NCBI RefSeq assembly: GCF_026625145.1
Contig: NZ_CP113088.1
Location: 1,467,501 to 1,531,500, forward strand
Length of the DNA: 64,000 bases
Direction of reading: 5' to 3'
From: Lacinutrix neustonica
GTDB lineage: Bacteria > Bacteroidota > Bacteroidia > Flavobacteriales > Flavobacteriaceae
In this document: positions 31,753 to 41,690 of the stretch, piece after piece
Layout of the letters: the number at the start of each line of letters is the position of its first letter
Position numbering within the stretch: position 1 is the stretch's first letter
The notes under the pieces: generated by a model
What the model was told of the DNA's origin: nothing
What the model saw: the letters and a program-made list of their open reading frames with translations, nothing else
Database searches by the model: none
Position numbers and translations under genes: made by a program

Positions 31753-33062
31753 TTAAGATGGCACCACTTCGCCGTACAAATCAAAATCGGCAGCCTCTGT
31801 AATTTTTACCGTAGTAAATTCTCCAGTTTTTAAATAGGTATTAGAGGCTTCAATTAAGACTTCATTATCCACATCCGGCGAGTCAAATTCTGTACGACCC
31901 ACAAAATAATCACCTTCTTTTCTGTCTATCACCACTTTATATTCTTGTCCGATTTTGTGCTGGTTTAATTCCCATGAAATTTGCGACTGTATTTCCATAA
32001 TCTCATTAGCACGCTGTTGCTTTACCTCTTCTCGGAACATCATCAACTAGATTAAATGCATGTGTGTTTTCCTCATGAGAATAGGTAAAACATCCCAAGC
32101 GTTCAAAACGCATCTCACGAACCCATTCTTTTAACTCCTGATAGTGTTCTTCAGTTTCTCCTGGATAACCAACAATTAACGTCGTACGAATGGTCATGTG
32201 CGGGACCTCTTTTCTAAACGCCTTAAGTAATTTAGTTGTTTTTTCTTTTGTTGTACCGCGGCGCATGCTTTTAAGAATATCGTCACTAATATGCTGTAAA
32301 GGGATATCTAAATAATTACACACTTTTGGTTCACGATTCATCACCTCTAAGACATCCATTGGAAAACCTGTTGGGAAGGCGTAATGCAAACGAATCCACT
32401 CGATACCATCCACTTTGACTAAGTTTTCTAGTAACTCGGCTAAATTCCTTTTCTTATATAAATCTAATCCGTAATAGGTTAAATCTTGAGCTATTAAGAC
32501 CAATTCTTTCACCCCATTAGCTGCTAATTTTTCCGCTTCAATTACAAGATCTTCAATAGGCGTACTTTTATGTTTTCCACGCATCAATGGAATGGCGCAG
32601 AAACTACAAGGCCTGTCACAACCTTCAGCAATTTTTAAATAAGCATAGTTTTTAGGCGTGGTCGTTAAACGTTCGCCAATTAATTCATGCTTATAATCTG
32701 CCCCTAACGCCTTTAAAAGGCTAGGCAATTCTGTTGTTCCAAAATACTGATCGACATTTGGAATTTCCTTTTGTAAATCTGGTTTATAGCGCTCCGAAAG
32801 ACAACCCGTTACAAAAACCTTATCTACCTCACCATCTTCCTTCTTCTGCATGTATTCCGAGAATCGTATTCACACTTTCCTCTTTGGCATTATTAATAAA
32901 GCCACAGGTGTTAATCACCACAATATTGCCCTCTTCTTCATGCACAACGTCTTTCCCACTGGCTTTTAGTTGTCCCATTAGCACTTCGCTGTCGTAAACA
33001 TTCTTACTACAACCTAATGTTATCACGTTGATCTTGTTCTTTTTAAGTGACTTTGTACGCAT
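31753..33062 (-). CDS. rimO: ribosomal protein S12 methylthiotransferase
   Basis: About 435 residues. RimO is a radical-SAM enzyme that adds a methylthio group to an Asp of ribosomal protein S12. The N-terminal UPF0004 domain has NVITLGCSKNVYDSE and NTCGFI; the radical-SAM CxxxCxxC motif is in AEGCDRPCSFCAIP (about 150), followed by LIAQDLTYYG and a C-terminal TRAM domain. Breaks at 32031-32035 and 32857-32861 are corrected to CCGG, joining VDDVPEEVKQQRA and NTIPEYMQKKEDG. A TATCTTTG box (33080-33087) lies just upstream. Confidence 0.94.
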
Positions 33063-33170
33063 ATCTCAATTTTGGATTGCAAAGATACATAATCCTTTAT
33101 GATTATCGTTTAATCAATTTAGTTTAAACCTTTTACTATTTTAGTAGTCCAAGTTTAAAAAACAGCCCCT

Positions 33171-34254
33171 ATGAAAACAGTAGTACACCGCCTTTTTCTA
33201 TGTCTTTTTGTTATTGGTTTAAGTTGTTCCTCCGATGAGGGTATTGTTCGAAATGCGACAAATGTAGAAGGTAGCTCTGTTTACTTCCCCCCATTAAACA
33301 GTGAGATTTGGGAAACGACTGCGCCGGAAACTTTGGGATGGAACACAAACCATTTAACGCCGCTTTTAACTTTTTTAGAGCAACAAAACACGAAGAGTTT
33401 TATAATATTACATAATGGCCGTATAGTCGTGGAGCACTATTTTAATAATCATAGCGCTACAGCCAACTGGTATTGGGCAAGCGCTGGAAAAACCTTAACC
33501 ACAACCCTTTACGGTATTGCTCAAGATGAAGGACTAATAAACATAGACCATAAAGTGTCTACCTATATTGGTGATGGTTGGACAAGCGCACCGCCGAGAA
33601 AAGAAGCTTTAATTTTATGTAAAAATCTGTTGTCCATGAATTCAGGTCCGGATGATACATTAGGAGATTCGGTAGCTCCGAGAAAATCTGCAATATCTTG
33701 CAGATGCTGGAACACGCTGGGCGTACCACAATGCTTATGTTAAAATGCAAGACGTTATTTCACAAGCAAGCCATACCACTTGGACTAATTATTTCAATAC
33801 CAAACTTAGAGATAGAATTGGCATGAATGGCTCGTGGATATTTTTAGGTGACTTAAATGTATATTGGAGTAACACAAGAAGCATGGCGCGTTTTGGTTTG
33901 ATGCTTTCTGCCAAAGGACAATGGGAAAACACACCAATTGTTTCTGAAGGCTTTATTGCAGATGCCACGACGGCCTCTCAAGATGATAATGAAGCGTATG
34001 GTTATATGTGGTGGTTGAACGGAAAATCTACGTACCGGCTCCCACAGACGCAACTCAGTTTTTTAGGGGAATTGATACCCAATGCCCCTGAAGATATGTT
34101 TTGCGCTTTAGGCAAGAATGATCAGAAAATTTATGTTGTACCCAGTCACAATCTTGTGATTGTTAGAATGGGAGACGCGGCAGATAATGCAACCTTTGGA
34201 CTATCCTCTTTTGATAACGTTTTATGGGAGAAAATTAATATGGTTCTTAATTAA
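33171..34254 (+). CDS. serine hydrolase, class C beta-lactamase family lipoprotein
   Basis: About 360 residues. A lipoprotein signal (lipobox IGLSCSSDEG) is followed by a beta-lactamase/PBP4-type fold. The SxxK nucleophile motif is SAGKTL (about 108), a YxN-like motif is in WAYHNAY, and the region LLSMNSG matches the conserved LLTMTSG loop. A break at 33678-33682 (CCGAG for CCGG) is corrected to give APENLQYLADAGTRWAYHN. A second CCGAG at 33594-33598 keeps the frame and may be real or doubly wrong. Such enzymes act on periplasmic esters or peptides; the substrate is unknown. Confidence 0.85.
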
Positions 34255-34497
34255 CTTCTTATATCCTTATAATAATCGAAAGTAGTAGTCGTTAATAACA
34301 TTTTTTTTCTTCTATGCATGACAAAGTTTCAATCTAAAACGCTGCCATTCATTAACATGATTTTTTTAAGGTATGAAAAAGTAGCCTCACCGGAAATACT
34401 AACTTATTTCCTATTTTAATTACCTCAAAAGCTCGAAAATAGTGATAGAATCACGTATAATTATTAATTTATGATTGAACATAAAAACCAATATATT

Positions 34498-35190
34498 ATG
34501 AAAATAAAATATTTAATAGTACCCGCTTTGATATTATCCATGATTACAACCTCATGTGGTGAAGATAAAAAAAACAAAACAGATGATAACATGACCACCA
34601 TGGAAGTAGAAGATGAAGATGTAGAATACGATTACGAAACAACCATGCCTGTTACAGATACAACAGCATTGAGTTATAATGACACCAACGAAGATTTCAA
34701 AACAGATTTAAAGAACAATGATTTAAACAGCGACGTATCTGTTAGTGTTTTAGATGTCGCTGGAAGTAGTAAGGATTTTTCCACAATTGTTGCTGCTGCA
34801 AAAGCTGCTGGATTAGAAACACTACTTAATGCAGATGACGCCTTTACAGTCTTTGCGCCTACAAACGCAGCCTTTGACAAACTACCTGAGGGCACAGTGG
34901 CAGACTTATTAAAGGCTGAAAATAAGTCGAAATTAGATAAAATATTAAGATACCATGTCTTCATGGGAAATTTAAAAGCAGATAAGCTAGTAGAAAATAT
35001 TAAGAAGAACAATAATAATTTTATTATCACCTCTGCCATGGGGCAAAATTTCGTTGCAGCGTTGGAAGGGAAAAACGTGATTCTTACCGATATTAATGGC
35101 AACAAGTCTAGAGTCATCAAAGCAGACACCAATGCCAAAAATGGTGTTGTACATGCTATTAATCGTGTGATGATGCCAAACTTACCATAG
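34498..35190 (+). CDS. fasciclin-domain lipoprotein
   Basis: 230 residues from the ATG at 34498, which gives lipobox ITTSCGEDKK; an upstream in-frame Met would add nine hydrophilic residues. Residues about 85-225 form one FAS1 domain: DFSTIVAAAKAAGLETLL, the H1 box FTVFAPTNAAFDKLP, the central YH motif in LRYHVFMG, and the H2 box NGVVHAINRVMMP. FAS1 domains mediate adhesion. Acidic linker between Cys and domain. Followed by a bidirectional terminator. Confidence 0.92.
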   Translation: MKIKYLIVPALILSMITTSCGEDKKNKTDDNMTTMEVEDEDVEYDYETTMPVTDTTALSYNDTNEDFKTDLKNNDLNSDVSVSVLDVAGSSKDFSTIVAAAKAAGLETLLNADDAFTVFAPTNAAFDKLPEGTVADLLKAENKSKLDKILRYHVFMGNLKADKLVENIKKNNNNFIITSAMGQNFVAALEGKNVILTDINGNKSRVIKADTNAKNGVVHAINRVMMPNLP

Positions 35191-35210
35191 AAAAAAGTAC
35201 AATGTGAAAT

Positions 35211-35250
35211 AAAAAAGCACTTTAACCGCTCAGGGTTAAAGTGCTTTTTT
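35211..35250 (+). terminator. bidirectional terminator between the fasciclin and SRPBCC genes
   Basis: A perfect 17-base arm inverted repeat (AAAAAAGCAC... with ...GTGCTTTTTT) around a 6-base loop. With A-run and T-run on either side it can end both the + strand fasciclin gene and the - strand SRPBCC gene. Confidence 0.92.
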
Positions 35251-35272
35251 ATGTCTTTTTTATAATTACTTG

Positions 35273-35701
35273 TTATTCGCGTGCTTTAAAAGGAATGACT
35301 GTCCCCTTCTCTAAATAGTTTTTTAAGGCATTAAGTAAAAGTGCCCAACAGAAAGAGGTGTGTTTAAAATGATGGTTAGCGTCTTTCCATCCTGTATGTG
35401 AAAAAGCGACAAGTGTCCCCTTTTCAATAGTGGTGAGTTGAAACCCAAAGGTCGTGGGATTCCAATCGTCATCTGCTTTGGTTATTTTTAAATAAAAGGC
35501 TTCATTTTGTTCCACTTCTAACACTTTGGCGTACCAATCATACTGCTCTGTAAAATTAAGATTGTACTCTGCTTCCAGTTTTGGTTCTCGAGACGCTGTT
35601 AATGTCCACCAATTATTTAAATGTTCCGGTTGTGTGAACGCATTGAAGATGGCTTCTTTCGAAGCTCTAATGACGAGATTGTGGTAAATGTTATGAGCCA
35701 T
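35273..35701 (-). CDS. SRPBCC/AHSA1-family protein
   Basis: 142 residues from the ATG at 35701. Pattern typical of START-like (AHSA1) folds: IRASKEAIFNAFTQPEHLNNWW at the N-terminus, then beta strands including FYLKITKADDDWNPTTFGFQL and the C-terminal helix WALLLNALKNYLEKG. The fold binds hydrophobic ligands in the cytoplasm. The longer frame starting 60 bases upstream lacks this signature, so it was not used. Confidence 0.85.
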   Translation of the reverse strand: MAHNIYHNLVIRASKEAIFNAFTQPEHLNNWWTLTASREPKLEAEYNLNFTEQYDWYAKVLEVEQNEAFYLKITKADDDWNPTTFGFQLTTIEKGTLVAFSHTGWKDANHHFKHTSFCWALLLNALKNYLEKGTVIPFKARE

Positions 35702-36033
35702 AAGGATTAAAGCGTTGAATAAATTGACATACATAACCACAAAACGGAAATATAAAATCAATAGATTAAATATAGTGATAATTATATAATCACTGAAATT
35801 TTGGTTCTTAGATGCTTGCCAACAGAAAATTGTGGCTTTTAAAGAATAAATAAAACGCTTCGGAATTAGAGCGCTATAAAGACATAAGTTATTCTCCTAA
35901 AAAACGAAGTAGATCACAGAAGCTTTAGAGATAACGCACTATGTTTTTTTCTAGTTCGGGCATATGTATAACTATGGCGTGCATAACTAATAATGCAATA
36001 AAAAGGCAGCCCTAACAAACCTGGTAAAAGGTG
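35702..36033. other. intergenic region without recognisable gene
   Basis: About 330 bases between the start of the SRPBCC gene and the ftsY stop. No credible ORF or RNA structure seen. Confidence 0.5.
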
Positions 36034-37008
36034 TTATTTAAAAAAAGAATCTACGAACTCATATTTATTAAAGACTTGTAAATCTTCAATCCCTTCGCCT
36101 ACACCAATATATTTCACTGGAATTTGAAACTGATCACTAATCCCAATAACTACGCCTCCTTTTGCGGTGCCATCGAGTTTTGTAACGGCCAAAGACGTCA
36201 CTTCAGTAGCGGCTGTAAACTGCTTAGCTTGCTCAAAGGCATTTTGTCCAGTAGAACCATCTAAAACCAATAACACATCGTGTGGTGCTTCGCCTATCAC
36301 TTTTTGCATCACCCGTTTTACTTTGGTTAATTCATTCATTAAATTCACCTTATTGTGTAAACGGCCTGCGGTATCAATAATAATCACATCGGCTTGCTGG
36401 GTAACTCCTGATTGTAATGCATCAAATGCCACACTCGCAGGATCACTCCCCATATCTTGACGCACCATAGGCACCTCAACCCTGTCTGCCCAAACCTGTA
36501 ATTGATCTATTGCTGCTGCCCGAAACGTATCTGCTGCTCCTAACACCACGTTTAAGCCTTTCTTTTTAAATTGATACGCTAACTTACCAATGGTTGTTGT
36601 TTTACCAACCCCATTAACACCAACAACCATTAAAACATAAGGTGTTTTTGTTCCATCTGCTTGTTTTGGCAATACTGGGATAGTGTATTCTACAGCGTCA
36701 CCTGAGTTGGTTTCGCTTAGTAGTCCAGCAATTTCTTCACGCAAAATTTGGTTGAGCTCTTCCGTTCCTAGATACTTATCTTTTGCGACCCGTTCTTCTA
36801 TACGTCCAATAATTTTTAAAGTCGTATTTACTCCAACATCACTAGACACCAATACTTCTTCTAGGTTATCTAATACATCATCATCGACTTTAGCTTTTCC
36901 AGCAACAGCTTTACTTAATTTACCTAAAAAGCTTGCACTTGTTTTTTCTAAACCTTTGTCTAAGGTTTCCTTTTTTTCTGAAGAGAATATTTTTTTAAAA
37001 AAACTCAT
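36034..37008 (-). CDS. ftsY: signal recognition particle receptor FtsY
   Basis: 324 residues, starting MSFFKKIFSSEK at 37008; an earlier in-frame Met would add only a Lys-rich octapeptide. FtsY is the membrane receptor for SRP and delivers nascent membrane proteins to the translocon. It has a helical N domain (about 20-100) and an SRP-GTPase G domain: GVNGVGKTTTIGKLA (P-loop), DTFRAAAIDQL, DTAGR, TKLDGTAKGG, and the terminal GVGEGIEDLQVF. There is no acidic A domain, as usual in Bacteroidota. Frame intact. Confidence 0.97.
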   Translation of the reverse strand: MSFFKKIFSSEKKETLDKGLEKTSASFLGKLSKAVAGKAKVDDDVLDNLEEVLVSSDVGVNTTLKIIGRIEERVAKDKYLGTEELNQILREEIAGLLSETNSGDAVEYTIPVLPKQADGTKTPYVLMVVGVNGVGKTTTIGKLAYQFKKKGLNVVLGAADTFRAAAIDQLQVWADRVEVPMVRQDMGSDPASVAFDALQSGVTQQADVIIIDTAGRLHNKVNLMNELTKVKRVMQKVIGEAPHDVLLVLDGSTGQNAFEQAKQFTAATEVTSLAVTKLDGTAKGGVVIGISDQFQIPVKYIGVGEGIEDLQVFNKYEFVDSFFK

Positions 37009-37427
37009 TTTTTTCTTTTGTTTAGTTGTCACCCGACCCCTTTAGGCGGTTTACGTTTACGGTGGCGTCTCAAATTTTCAGAATTGGAGCTCCTGCCACT
37101 TCGTAATTAACTTAAGCATGGGACTTAACATGCAGAAGAGGAGTAGCAATAGTCACGCCTTTTATTTTAAACTGCAACTTTGTCATTGCTTACGTAAAGA
37201 AACGCAATATTTTGGAAATATTGAAGCGTTTGTGCTGTCACAAAAAAAAAGCCCACTATAAAAGTAGGAGACATTTATTTACATGATAATACTTTCAAAA
37301 CATGATGACATTAAAAAAGCTGCATTCTATAGAGAAGGCAGCTTTATTTATTTTACGAAAAAAATTACACTTCACGCGCAATTCATTCCATGACGTATTT
37401 TAAAAATCAAAACACGAATTTATAAAC
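37009..37427. other. intergenic region between ftsY and DUF4295 with a possible stem
   Basis: About 420 bases without ORF. At about 37060-37102 GTGGC and GCCAC flank an inner stem CTCAAATT/AATTGGAG with one mismatch, which could be a structured 5' or 3' element. No tRNA-like layout. The remainder is featureless. Confidence 0.4.
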
Positions 37428-37580
37428 TTAATTCTTTTTAAAAAAGTCGTCTACGAATTCTGGTGCCATAATTGATTCAACAAACATGTAAGCCCCAGTT
37501 TTTGGAGACTTTACCATTTTTATTGCTTTCGATAATCTCTTTGACGATGTCTGTAAAGATGCTACGGTTTTCTTTGCCAT
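37428..37580 (-). CDS. DUF4295 small protein
   Basis: 50 residues: MAKKTVASLQTSSKRLSK at the start, then VKSPKTGAYMFVESIMAPE and a Lys-rich end. This family is found next to rpmG and rpmB in Bacteroidota and is basic, suggesting a ribosome-associated role. It starts 9 bases after the rpmG stop. It is too short for the usual length cut-off but clearly coding. Confidence 0.93.
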   Translation of the reverse strand: MAKKTVASLQTSSKRLSKAIKMVKSPKTGAYMFVESIMAPEFVDDFFKKN

Positions 37581-37588
37581 TACTTTTC

Positions 37589-37771
37589 TTATTTAATTTC
37601 TTTATGAACAGTCATTTTCTTCAAGATTGGATTAAATTTCTTTATCTCCATTCTATCTGGCGTGTTCTTTTTATTCTTTGTTGTAATATAACGTGAAGTT
37701 CCTGGTTGTCCAGATTCCTTGTGCTCTGTGCACTCTAATATTACTTGTACTCTATTGCCTCTTTTTGCCAT
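37589..37771 (-). CDS. rpmG: 50S ribosomal protein L33
   Basis: 60 residues: [17 protein letters not shown], then [33 protein letters not shown], the full L33 pattern. One Cys only, so it is the zinc-free type. Member of the rpmB-rpmG-DUF4295 operon with 27 bases to rpmB. Confidence 0.97.
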   Translation of the reverse strand: MAKRGNRVQVILECTEHKESGQPGTSRYITTKNKKNTPDRMEIKKFNPILKKMTVHKEIK

Positions 37772-37798
37772 TATCTTATTCTTTAAATGCCGTGGCTA

Positions 37799-38035
37799 TT
37801 ATTTTAAAAATCCTTTAGATCTTGCATCTTTTAACGCAGCAACGATACCAATTTTATTGATTGTCTTCAATGCTGATGTAGATACTTTTAAAGTTACCCA
37901 CTTGTCTTCTTCAGCAATAAAGAAACGTTTCTTGATTAAGTTTACGTTAAATCTACGCTTAGTTCTATTCATTGCGTGAGACACGTTGTTTCCAACCATT
38001 GCCTTCTTTCCTGTAAGTTCACAAACTCTTGACAT
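37799..38035 (-). CDS. rpmB: 50S ribosomal protein L28
   Basis: 78 residues: MSRVCELTGKKAMVGNNVSHAMN, RTKRRFNVNLIKKRFF, and KVSTSALKTINKIGI, the full L28 pattern. First gene of the rpmB-rpmG-DUF4295 operon, driven by a textbook Bacteroidota promoter. Confidence 0.97.
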   Translation of the reverse strand: MSRVCELTGKKAMVGNNVSHAMNRTKRRFNVNLIKKRFFIAEEDKWVTLKVSTSALKTINKIGIVAALKDARSKGFLK

Positions 38036-38073
38036 TATATATAACTTTAAATGTGTTATTAAAATTCGAGGTG

Positions 38074-38103
38074 CAAATATATGAAATGTTTTAGTATTGA
38101 CAA
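38074..38103 (-). promoter_or_regulatory. rpmB operon promoter
   Basis: On the reverse strand TTG (38101-38103), a 19-base spacer and TATATTTG (38074-38081) make a perfect Bacteroidota housekeeping promoter 39 bases before the rpmB ATG. Confidence 0.88.
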
Positions 38104-38114
38104 TCTGTTTTTTA

Positions 38115-39362
38115 TCAATTTTTAAAAATTTCTTTTTGAAGGAGTTCTAAAGCCTTATTTACGGCTTTATTTACCACGCGTGTTCTGTTATTTCCAAGTG
38201 CAAATTTTTCTGAAAAAACCTTGTCTTTTATGGCTATAGCAATGTATACGGTACCAATTTCTGCTTCCGAATCGCCTTTTGTAGGTCCTGCATTACCCGT
38301 CGTGGCTATCGCATAATCACTCTTAAATAATTGCAAACATTTTTGCGCCATGGCTTCTGCTACCTGAGCACTTACCACCGAATGTTCTTTTATTATGGCT
38401 TTTGAGACACCCAAAACGTCTATTTTAGATTGTGTGGCATAGGTGATTACCCCGCCGTTAAAAAAGGCGGACGCTCCTGAATGTTCGGTAAAAGTTTCTG
38501 CCAATTTTCCGCCAGTACAACTTTCGGCAACCGCTAATGTTTTGTTGGCCTTTACTAATTGTCTTCCTATTAAAACGGCTAAATCGCCCTCCTCTTCAAA
38601 ACCTACAAAGATGTCTTCAAGTAATGGTAATACCGCCTGGATTTGCTTTTCAACTTCAACCGTAATCGCTTGCTCATCAAACCCTCTTGCAGACAGCCTT
38701 AATCTCACTTTTCCTAAGCTTGGTAAATAGGCCAACTTTATAAAGTCCGGCAATTCATTTTCCCATGTTTCAATGGTTGCGGCTATGGTACTTTCTCCCC
38801 TACCATAGGTGAGGAGTGTTTTATGTAATATATAAGGGCGTTTAAATTTTAGTTTTAACCTAGGAAGCACTTCCTGCTCCATTAACGCTTTCATTTCAAA
38901 AGGGACCCCTGGCATAGAAATAAACACCTTTTGCCCTTTCTCTAACCACATGCCTGGCGCACTACCTACCATATTCATTAACACTTTTGCTCTTGAAGGT
39001 ATCAATGCTTGATCTAAGTTAACTTGTTGCAAGGGGACTTTAACAAAATCGCGCCACAACCGTTCAATATTTTCTGTTACAGCAGTATTTCTTACTAAGG
39101 TATCATTAAAATATTCGGCCACCGTGTGCTTCGTGATATCATCTTTTGTTGGCCCTAACCCACCAGTAATAATAATAATATCGGCATTGGCTTCAGCTTC
39201 AGCTAAAGCTTTAAGTATATGCTGCTTGTCATCTTGTATGGACGTGATTTGATAGACAGAAACACCTATGGTGTTGAGCGCTTTCCCTATATATGCTGAA
39301 TTGGTATCTACTATTTGTCCGATGAGAATTTCATCGCCAATGGTAATAATTTCGGCTTGCAT
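38115..39362 (-). CDS. cinA: CinA-family protein (NMN deamidase / ADP-ribose pyrophosphatase type)
   Basis: 415 residues, intact. The N-terminal MoCF-like domain begins MQAEIITIGDEILIGQ and contains TGGLGPTKDD. The C-terminal CinA/PncC domain (about 255-410) has ESCTGGKLAETFTEHSGAS and TGNAGPTKGD. CinA proteins act in pyridine-nucleotide recycling in the cytoplasm. Just downstream of the Hpt gene on the same strand (6 bases), in a run Fah-Hpt-cinA. Confidence 0.94.
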   Translation of the reverse strand: MQAEIITIGDEILIGQIVDTNSAYIGKALNTIGVSVYQITSIQDDKQHILKALAEAEANADIIIITGGLGPTKDDITKHTVAEYFNDTLVRNTAVTENIERLWRDFVKVPLQQVNLDQALIPSRAKVLMNMVGSAPGMWLEKGQKVFISMPGVPFEMKALMEQEVLPRLKLKFKRPYILHKTLLTYGRGESTIAATIETWENELPDFIKLAYLPSLGKVRLRLSARGFDEQAITVEVEKQIQAVLPLLEDIFVGFEEEGDLAVLIGRQLVKANKTLAVAESCTGGKLAETFTEHSGASAFFNGGVITYATQSKIDVLGVSKAIIKEHSVVSAQVAEAMAQKCLQLFKSDYAIATTGNAGPTKGDSEAEIGTVYIAIAIKDKVFSEKFALGNNRTRVVNKAVNKALELLQKEIFKN

Positions 39363-39368
39363 GGTGGT

Positions 39369-39710
39369 TTATAAATTGAAATCCGATCGAATTTCTGTGG
39401 CTGCTTTGTCGATAGCTTCTAAGACCTCCGTTAACTGTCCGGTAACGTCTTCACTGGCCTTCTCATGTTTTCCCCAATCTTGAACTTCTATGAGTTTATC
39501 TAAAACACCCAATTCAAAGACATCTACTGTGGGCTTCATTTTATGCGCCGTTTGGTACGTTTGTAAGAAATCTTTAGACGTCACTGCTTCTTTTAAAACA
39601 ATAGCATCTGCTGGGACTTCTTCTAAAAAAGTTTCTGCTAGCGCCATGATGAACTCTTCGTCATTATCTGCTAACTCTCTCAATCTATGTAGTTTGTAGT
39701 TTACTTCCAT
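39369..39710 (-). CDS. Hpt-domain phosphotransfer protein
   Basis: 113 residues. A helical bundle with HKMKPTVDVFEL (His about 56), the site of phosphorylation in histidine-containing phosphotransfer domains, preceded by LAETFLEEVPADAIVLKEAV. Single-domain Hpt proteins relay phosphate in multi-step two-component systems; no kinase is nearby. The stop of the FAH gene lies directly beside its ATG. Confidence 0.85.
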   Translation of the reverse strand: MEVNYKLHRLRELADNDEEFIMALAETFLEEVPADAIVLKEAVTSKDFLQTYQTAHKMKPTVDVFELGVLDKLIEVQDWGKHEKASEDVTGQLTEVLEAIDKAATEIRSDFNL

Positions 39711-40322
39711 TTATTTTACTGTAATAGAAAATAGTTCTTGATCTTCTATGTATCCTTTAAGTTTATCATTTGCAACAACCTTACCAACTCCTGCAGGCGT
39801 TCCAGTAAAGATAACATCTCCTATCTTTAAAGTAAAATATTTTGACACATATTCTATGATTTCATCAATTTTCCATAACATATGACTTGTATTTCCCTCT
39901 TGCACAACAACCTCATTCTTCTTTAACGAAAAACGGATGGCATCAACAGATTCAAAATTACTTTTTGGCAACCACTGGCCTATGACTGCAGCTCCATCAA
40001 AGGCTTTTGCTTTTTCCCAAGGCAATCCTTTTGCTTTTAATTGCGCTTGTAAATCGCGGGCCGTAAAATCGATCCCGAGTCCTATGTCGTCATAATATTT
40101 ATGCGCAAATTTTTTATCAATATACTTACCTACCCTATTAATTTTCACCAAAACCTCTACTTCGTGATGCACGTCATTTGAAAATTCCGGTATAAAAAAG
40201 GGCTGTTTTTTTAAAAGGATCGCCGTGTCCGGCTTTAAAAACACCACAGGATCTGTAGGTTTTTCGTTTTCTAGTTCTTTAATGTGTGCTGTGTAATTTC
40301 TTCCTATGCAGATTAGTTTCAT
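39711..40322 (-). CDS. fumarylacetoacetate hydrolase-family protein
   Basis: 203 residues covering the FAH catalytic fold: MKLICIGRNYTAHIKEL, FLKPDTAILLKKQPFF, the metal-binding HHEVEVLVKINRVGK (Glu about 72-74), GIDFTARDLQAQLKAKGLPWEKAKAFDG and GDVIFTGTPAGVGKV. Members hydrolyse or decarboxylate oxo-acids such as acylpyruvates. Directly upstream of the Hpt gene. Confidence 0.92.
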   Translation of the reverse strand: MKLICIGRNYTAHIKELENEKPTDPVVFLKPDTAILLKKQPFFIPEFSNDVHHEVEVLVKINRVGKYIDKKFAHKYYDDIGLGIDFTARDLQAQLKAKGLPWEKAKAFDGAAVIGQWLPKSNFESVDAIRFSLKKNEVVVQEGNTSHMLWKIDEIIEYVSKYFTLKIGDVIFTGTPAGVGKVVANDKLKGYIEDQELFSITVK

Positions 40323-40387
40323 TTTTTAAGACTATAGAGTATAGACCACTTAGCTGTTAGATGACAGACTGCTTACTCTTGTGGTTT

Positions 40388-40411
40388 GTTGTTGTTGTTG
40401 TTGTTGTTGTT
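40388..40411. repeat. GTT trinucleotide repeat, 8 units
   Basis: Eight uninterrupted GTT units in the gap between the FAH start and the exonuclease stop. On the reverse strand it reads AAC repeats in the upstream region of the FAH gene, so length changes could affect its expression. Confidence 0.9.
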
Positions 40412-40527
40412 CAATTTTCTCGCTAATACGCTACCGCAAAGTTTACTCTTACTTATTTAGACTGATATCTTAAGTAAGATAAAACTTCTATAAAAACGAC
40501 TGCGTATTTCTATGTTTTATTGTCTAT

Positions 40528-41301
40528 TTAAATCTTATTATTAAACGCGCGCAATTTTATCGCCGTCAGCACTTTTTTTGTGTACAGCGGGAAGTCGGCA
40601 TTTAAAAGCCATCCAAAATATCCTGGTTCTTTATCTAAGACTTCGGTTACTTTTTTGCCTTTGTGTTTACCAAACGCAAAACATTCTTCGCCTTCTTTAT
40701 TAAACATTAAAAACCCTGCAAAATCGGCAAACTTTTTACGTGAACTAAATTCTGCCAAAAATTTAGTATCGTTTTCCAGTTCGTCATAACGCTCCAATTG
40801 TGCTTTAAGCACTTCGTAGGTTGCTAGCGTGTCTGCTTCTGCACTATGCGCATTTTCCGGACCCTTATCGCAGTAAAATTTATAGGCGGCACTTAAGGTG
40901 CGCTGTTCCATTTTATGAAATATGGTTTGCACATCGATAGCCACCCGCCCTTTCATATCAAAATCAACCTCTGCTCGTAACATTTCTTCTGCGAGTAGTG
41001 GAATATCAAATCGGTTAGAATTAAACCCTGCCAAATCACTGTCTTTAATCATGGCATAAATGTCTTTTGCCAATGCTTTAAAGGTCGGCTCATTAGCCAC
41101 ACGCTCGTCTGTGATGCCATGAATCGCCGATGTTTCTGCTGGAATGGGCATTTCCGGATTTACCAACCAGGTTTTGCTTTCTTTATTTCCATTAGGAAAG
41201 ACTTTTAATATTGATATTTCTACAACGCGGTCATTTGTAATATTGATTCCTGTCGTTTCAAGATCGAAAAAACAAACGGGTTTGCTAAGATTGAGTTCCA
41301 T
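40528..41301 (-). CDS. DnaQ-like 3'-5' exonuclease
   Basis: 257 residues. ExoI is the first motif, VCFFDLETTGINITNDRVVEI (Asp-Glu at about 12-14); ExoII is in LAGFNSNRFDIPLLAEEML; ExoIII is HSAEADTLATYEVL. A C-terminal domain (FAFGKHKGKKVTEVLDKEPGYFGWLL) is typical of Bacteroidota 3'-5' exonucleases. It is not fused to a polymerase. A TATATTTG box lies at 41322-41329 upstream, without a matching -33. Confidence 0.92.
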   Translation of the reverse strand: MELNLSKPVCFFDLETTGINITNDRVVEISILKVFPNGNKESKTWLVNPEMPIPAETSAIHGITDERVANEPTFKALAKDIYAMIKDSDLAGFNSNRFDIPLLAEEMLRAEVDFDMKGRVAIDVQTIFHKMEQRTLSAAYKFYCDKGPENAHSAEADTLATYEVLKAQLERYDELENDTKFLAEFSSRKKFADFAGFLMFNKEGEECFAFGKHKGKKVTEVLDKEPGYFGWLLNADFPLYTKKVLTAIKLRAFNNKI

Positions 41302-41690
41302 ATATTTAGGTGCTATTTATGCAAATATAAAAGTATTCTGGTACTTTTAGTTTGTAAAACCTTTTTTCTCAAAAACACTTCTATAGAGTGCACTTGGTCC
41401 AATCAAATAAGCCCTGTTTTGTTTTTTGTCAGTGCGCGCAGCAGGACAGTAAGGTTTGACTGGTTTTTTACAAGGACTATTACTTACGTCTCCCAGTACT
41501 TCCAAAAAGCGGCTTTTAAGGCAAGTGTTGATTTGACTTTTTAAAGAAAAAAGACGAACTTAGTTTAATCACAGATTAAAACAACATCCCCTTGACGTTG
41601 TAGCTGCTTTGTAGCGCTTTTATCATTACGAAAACCTTGGCTTCAAGAACGCCTGTAGACTAAAAAAAAAAAAAACAGTTTAGTAAGACC
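41302..41690. other. intergenic region with a 14-base A-run
   Basis: About 390 bases between the divergent exonuclease and DUF2200 genes. No ORF. A run of 14 A at 41662-41675 lies 15 bases before the DUF2200 ATG. Confidence 0.5.

Noticed and set aside
33594..33598. CCGAG in the serine hydrolase as a certain CCGG error
   Set aside because: The frame is unchanged across it, so an insertion alone is not supported. It may be genuine or combined with a second error in the A-run.
40528..41301. DNA polymerase III epsilon subunit (dnaQ)
   Set aside because: The exonuclease fold is clear, but the C-terminal domain differs from epsilon, so only a general DnaQ-like call is made.
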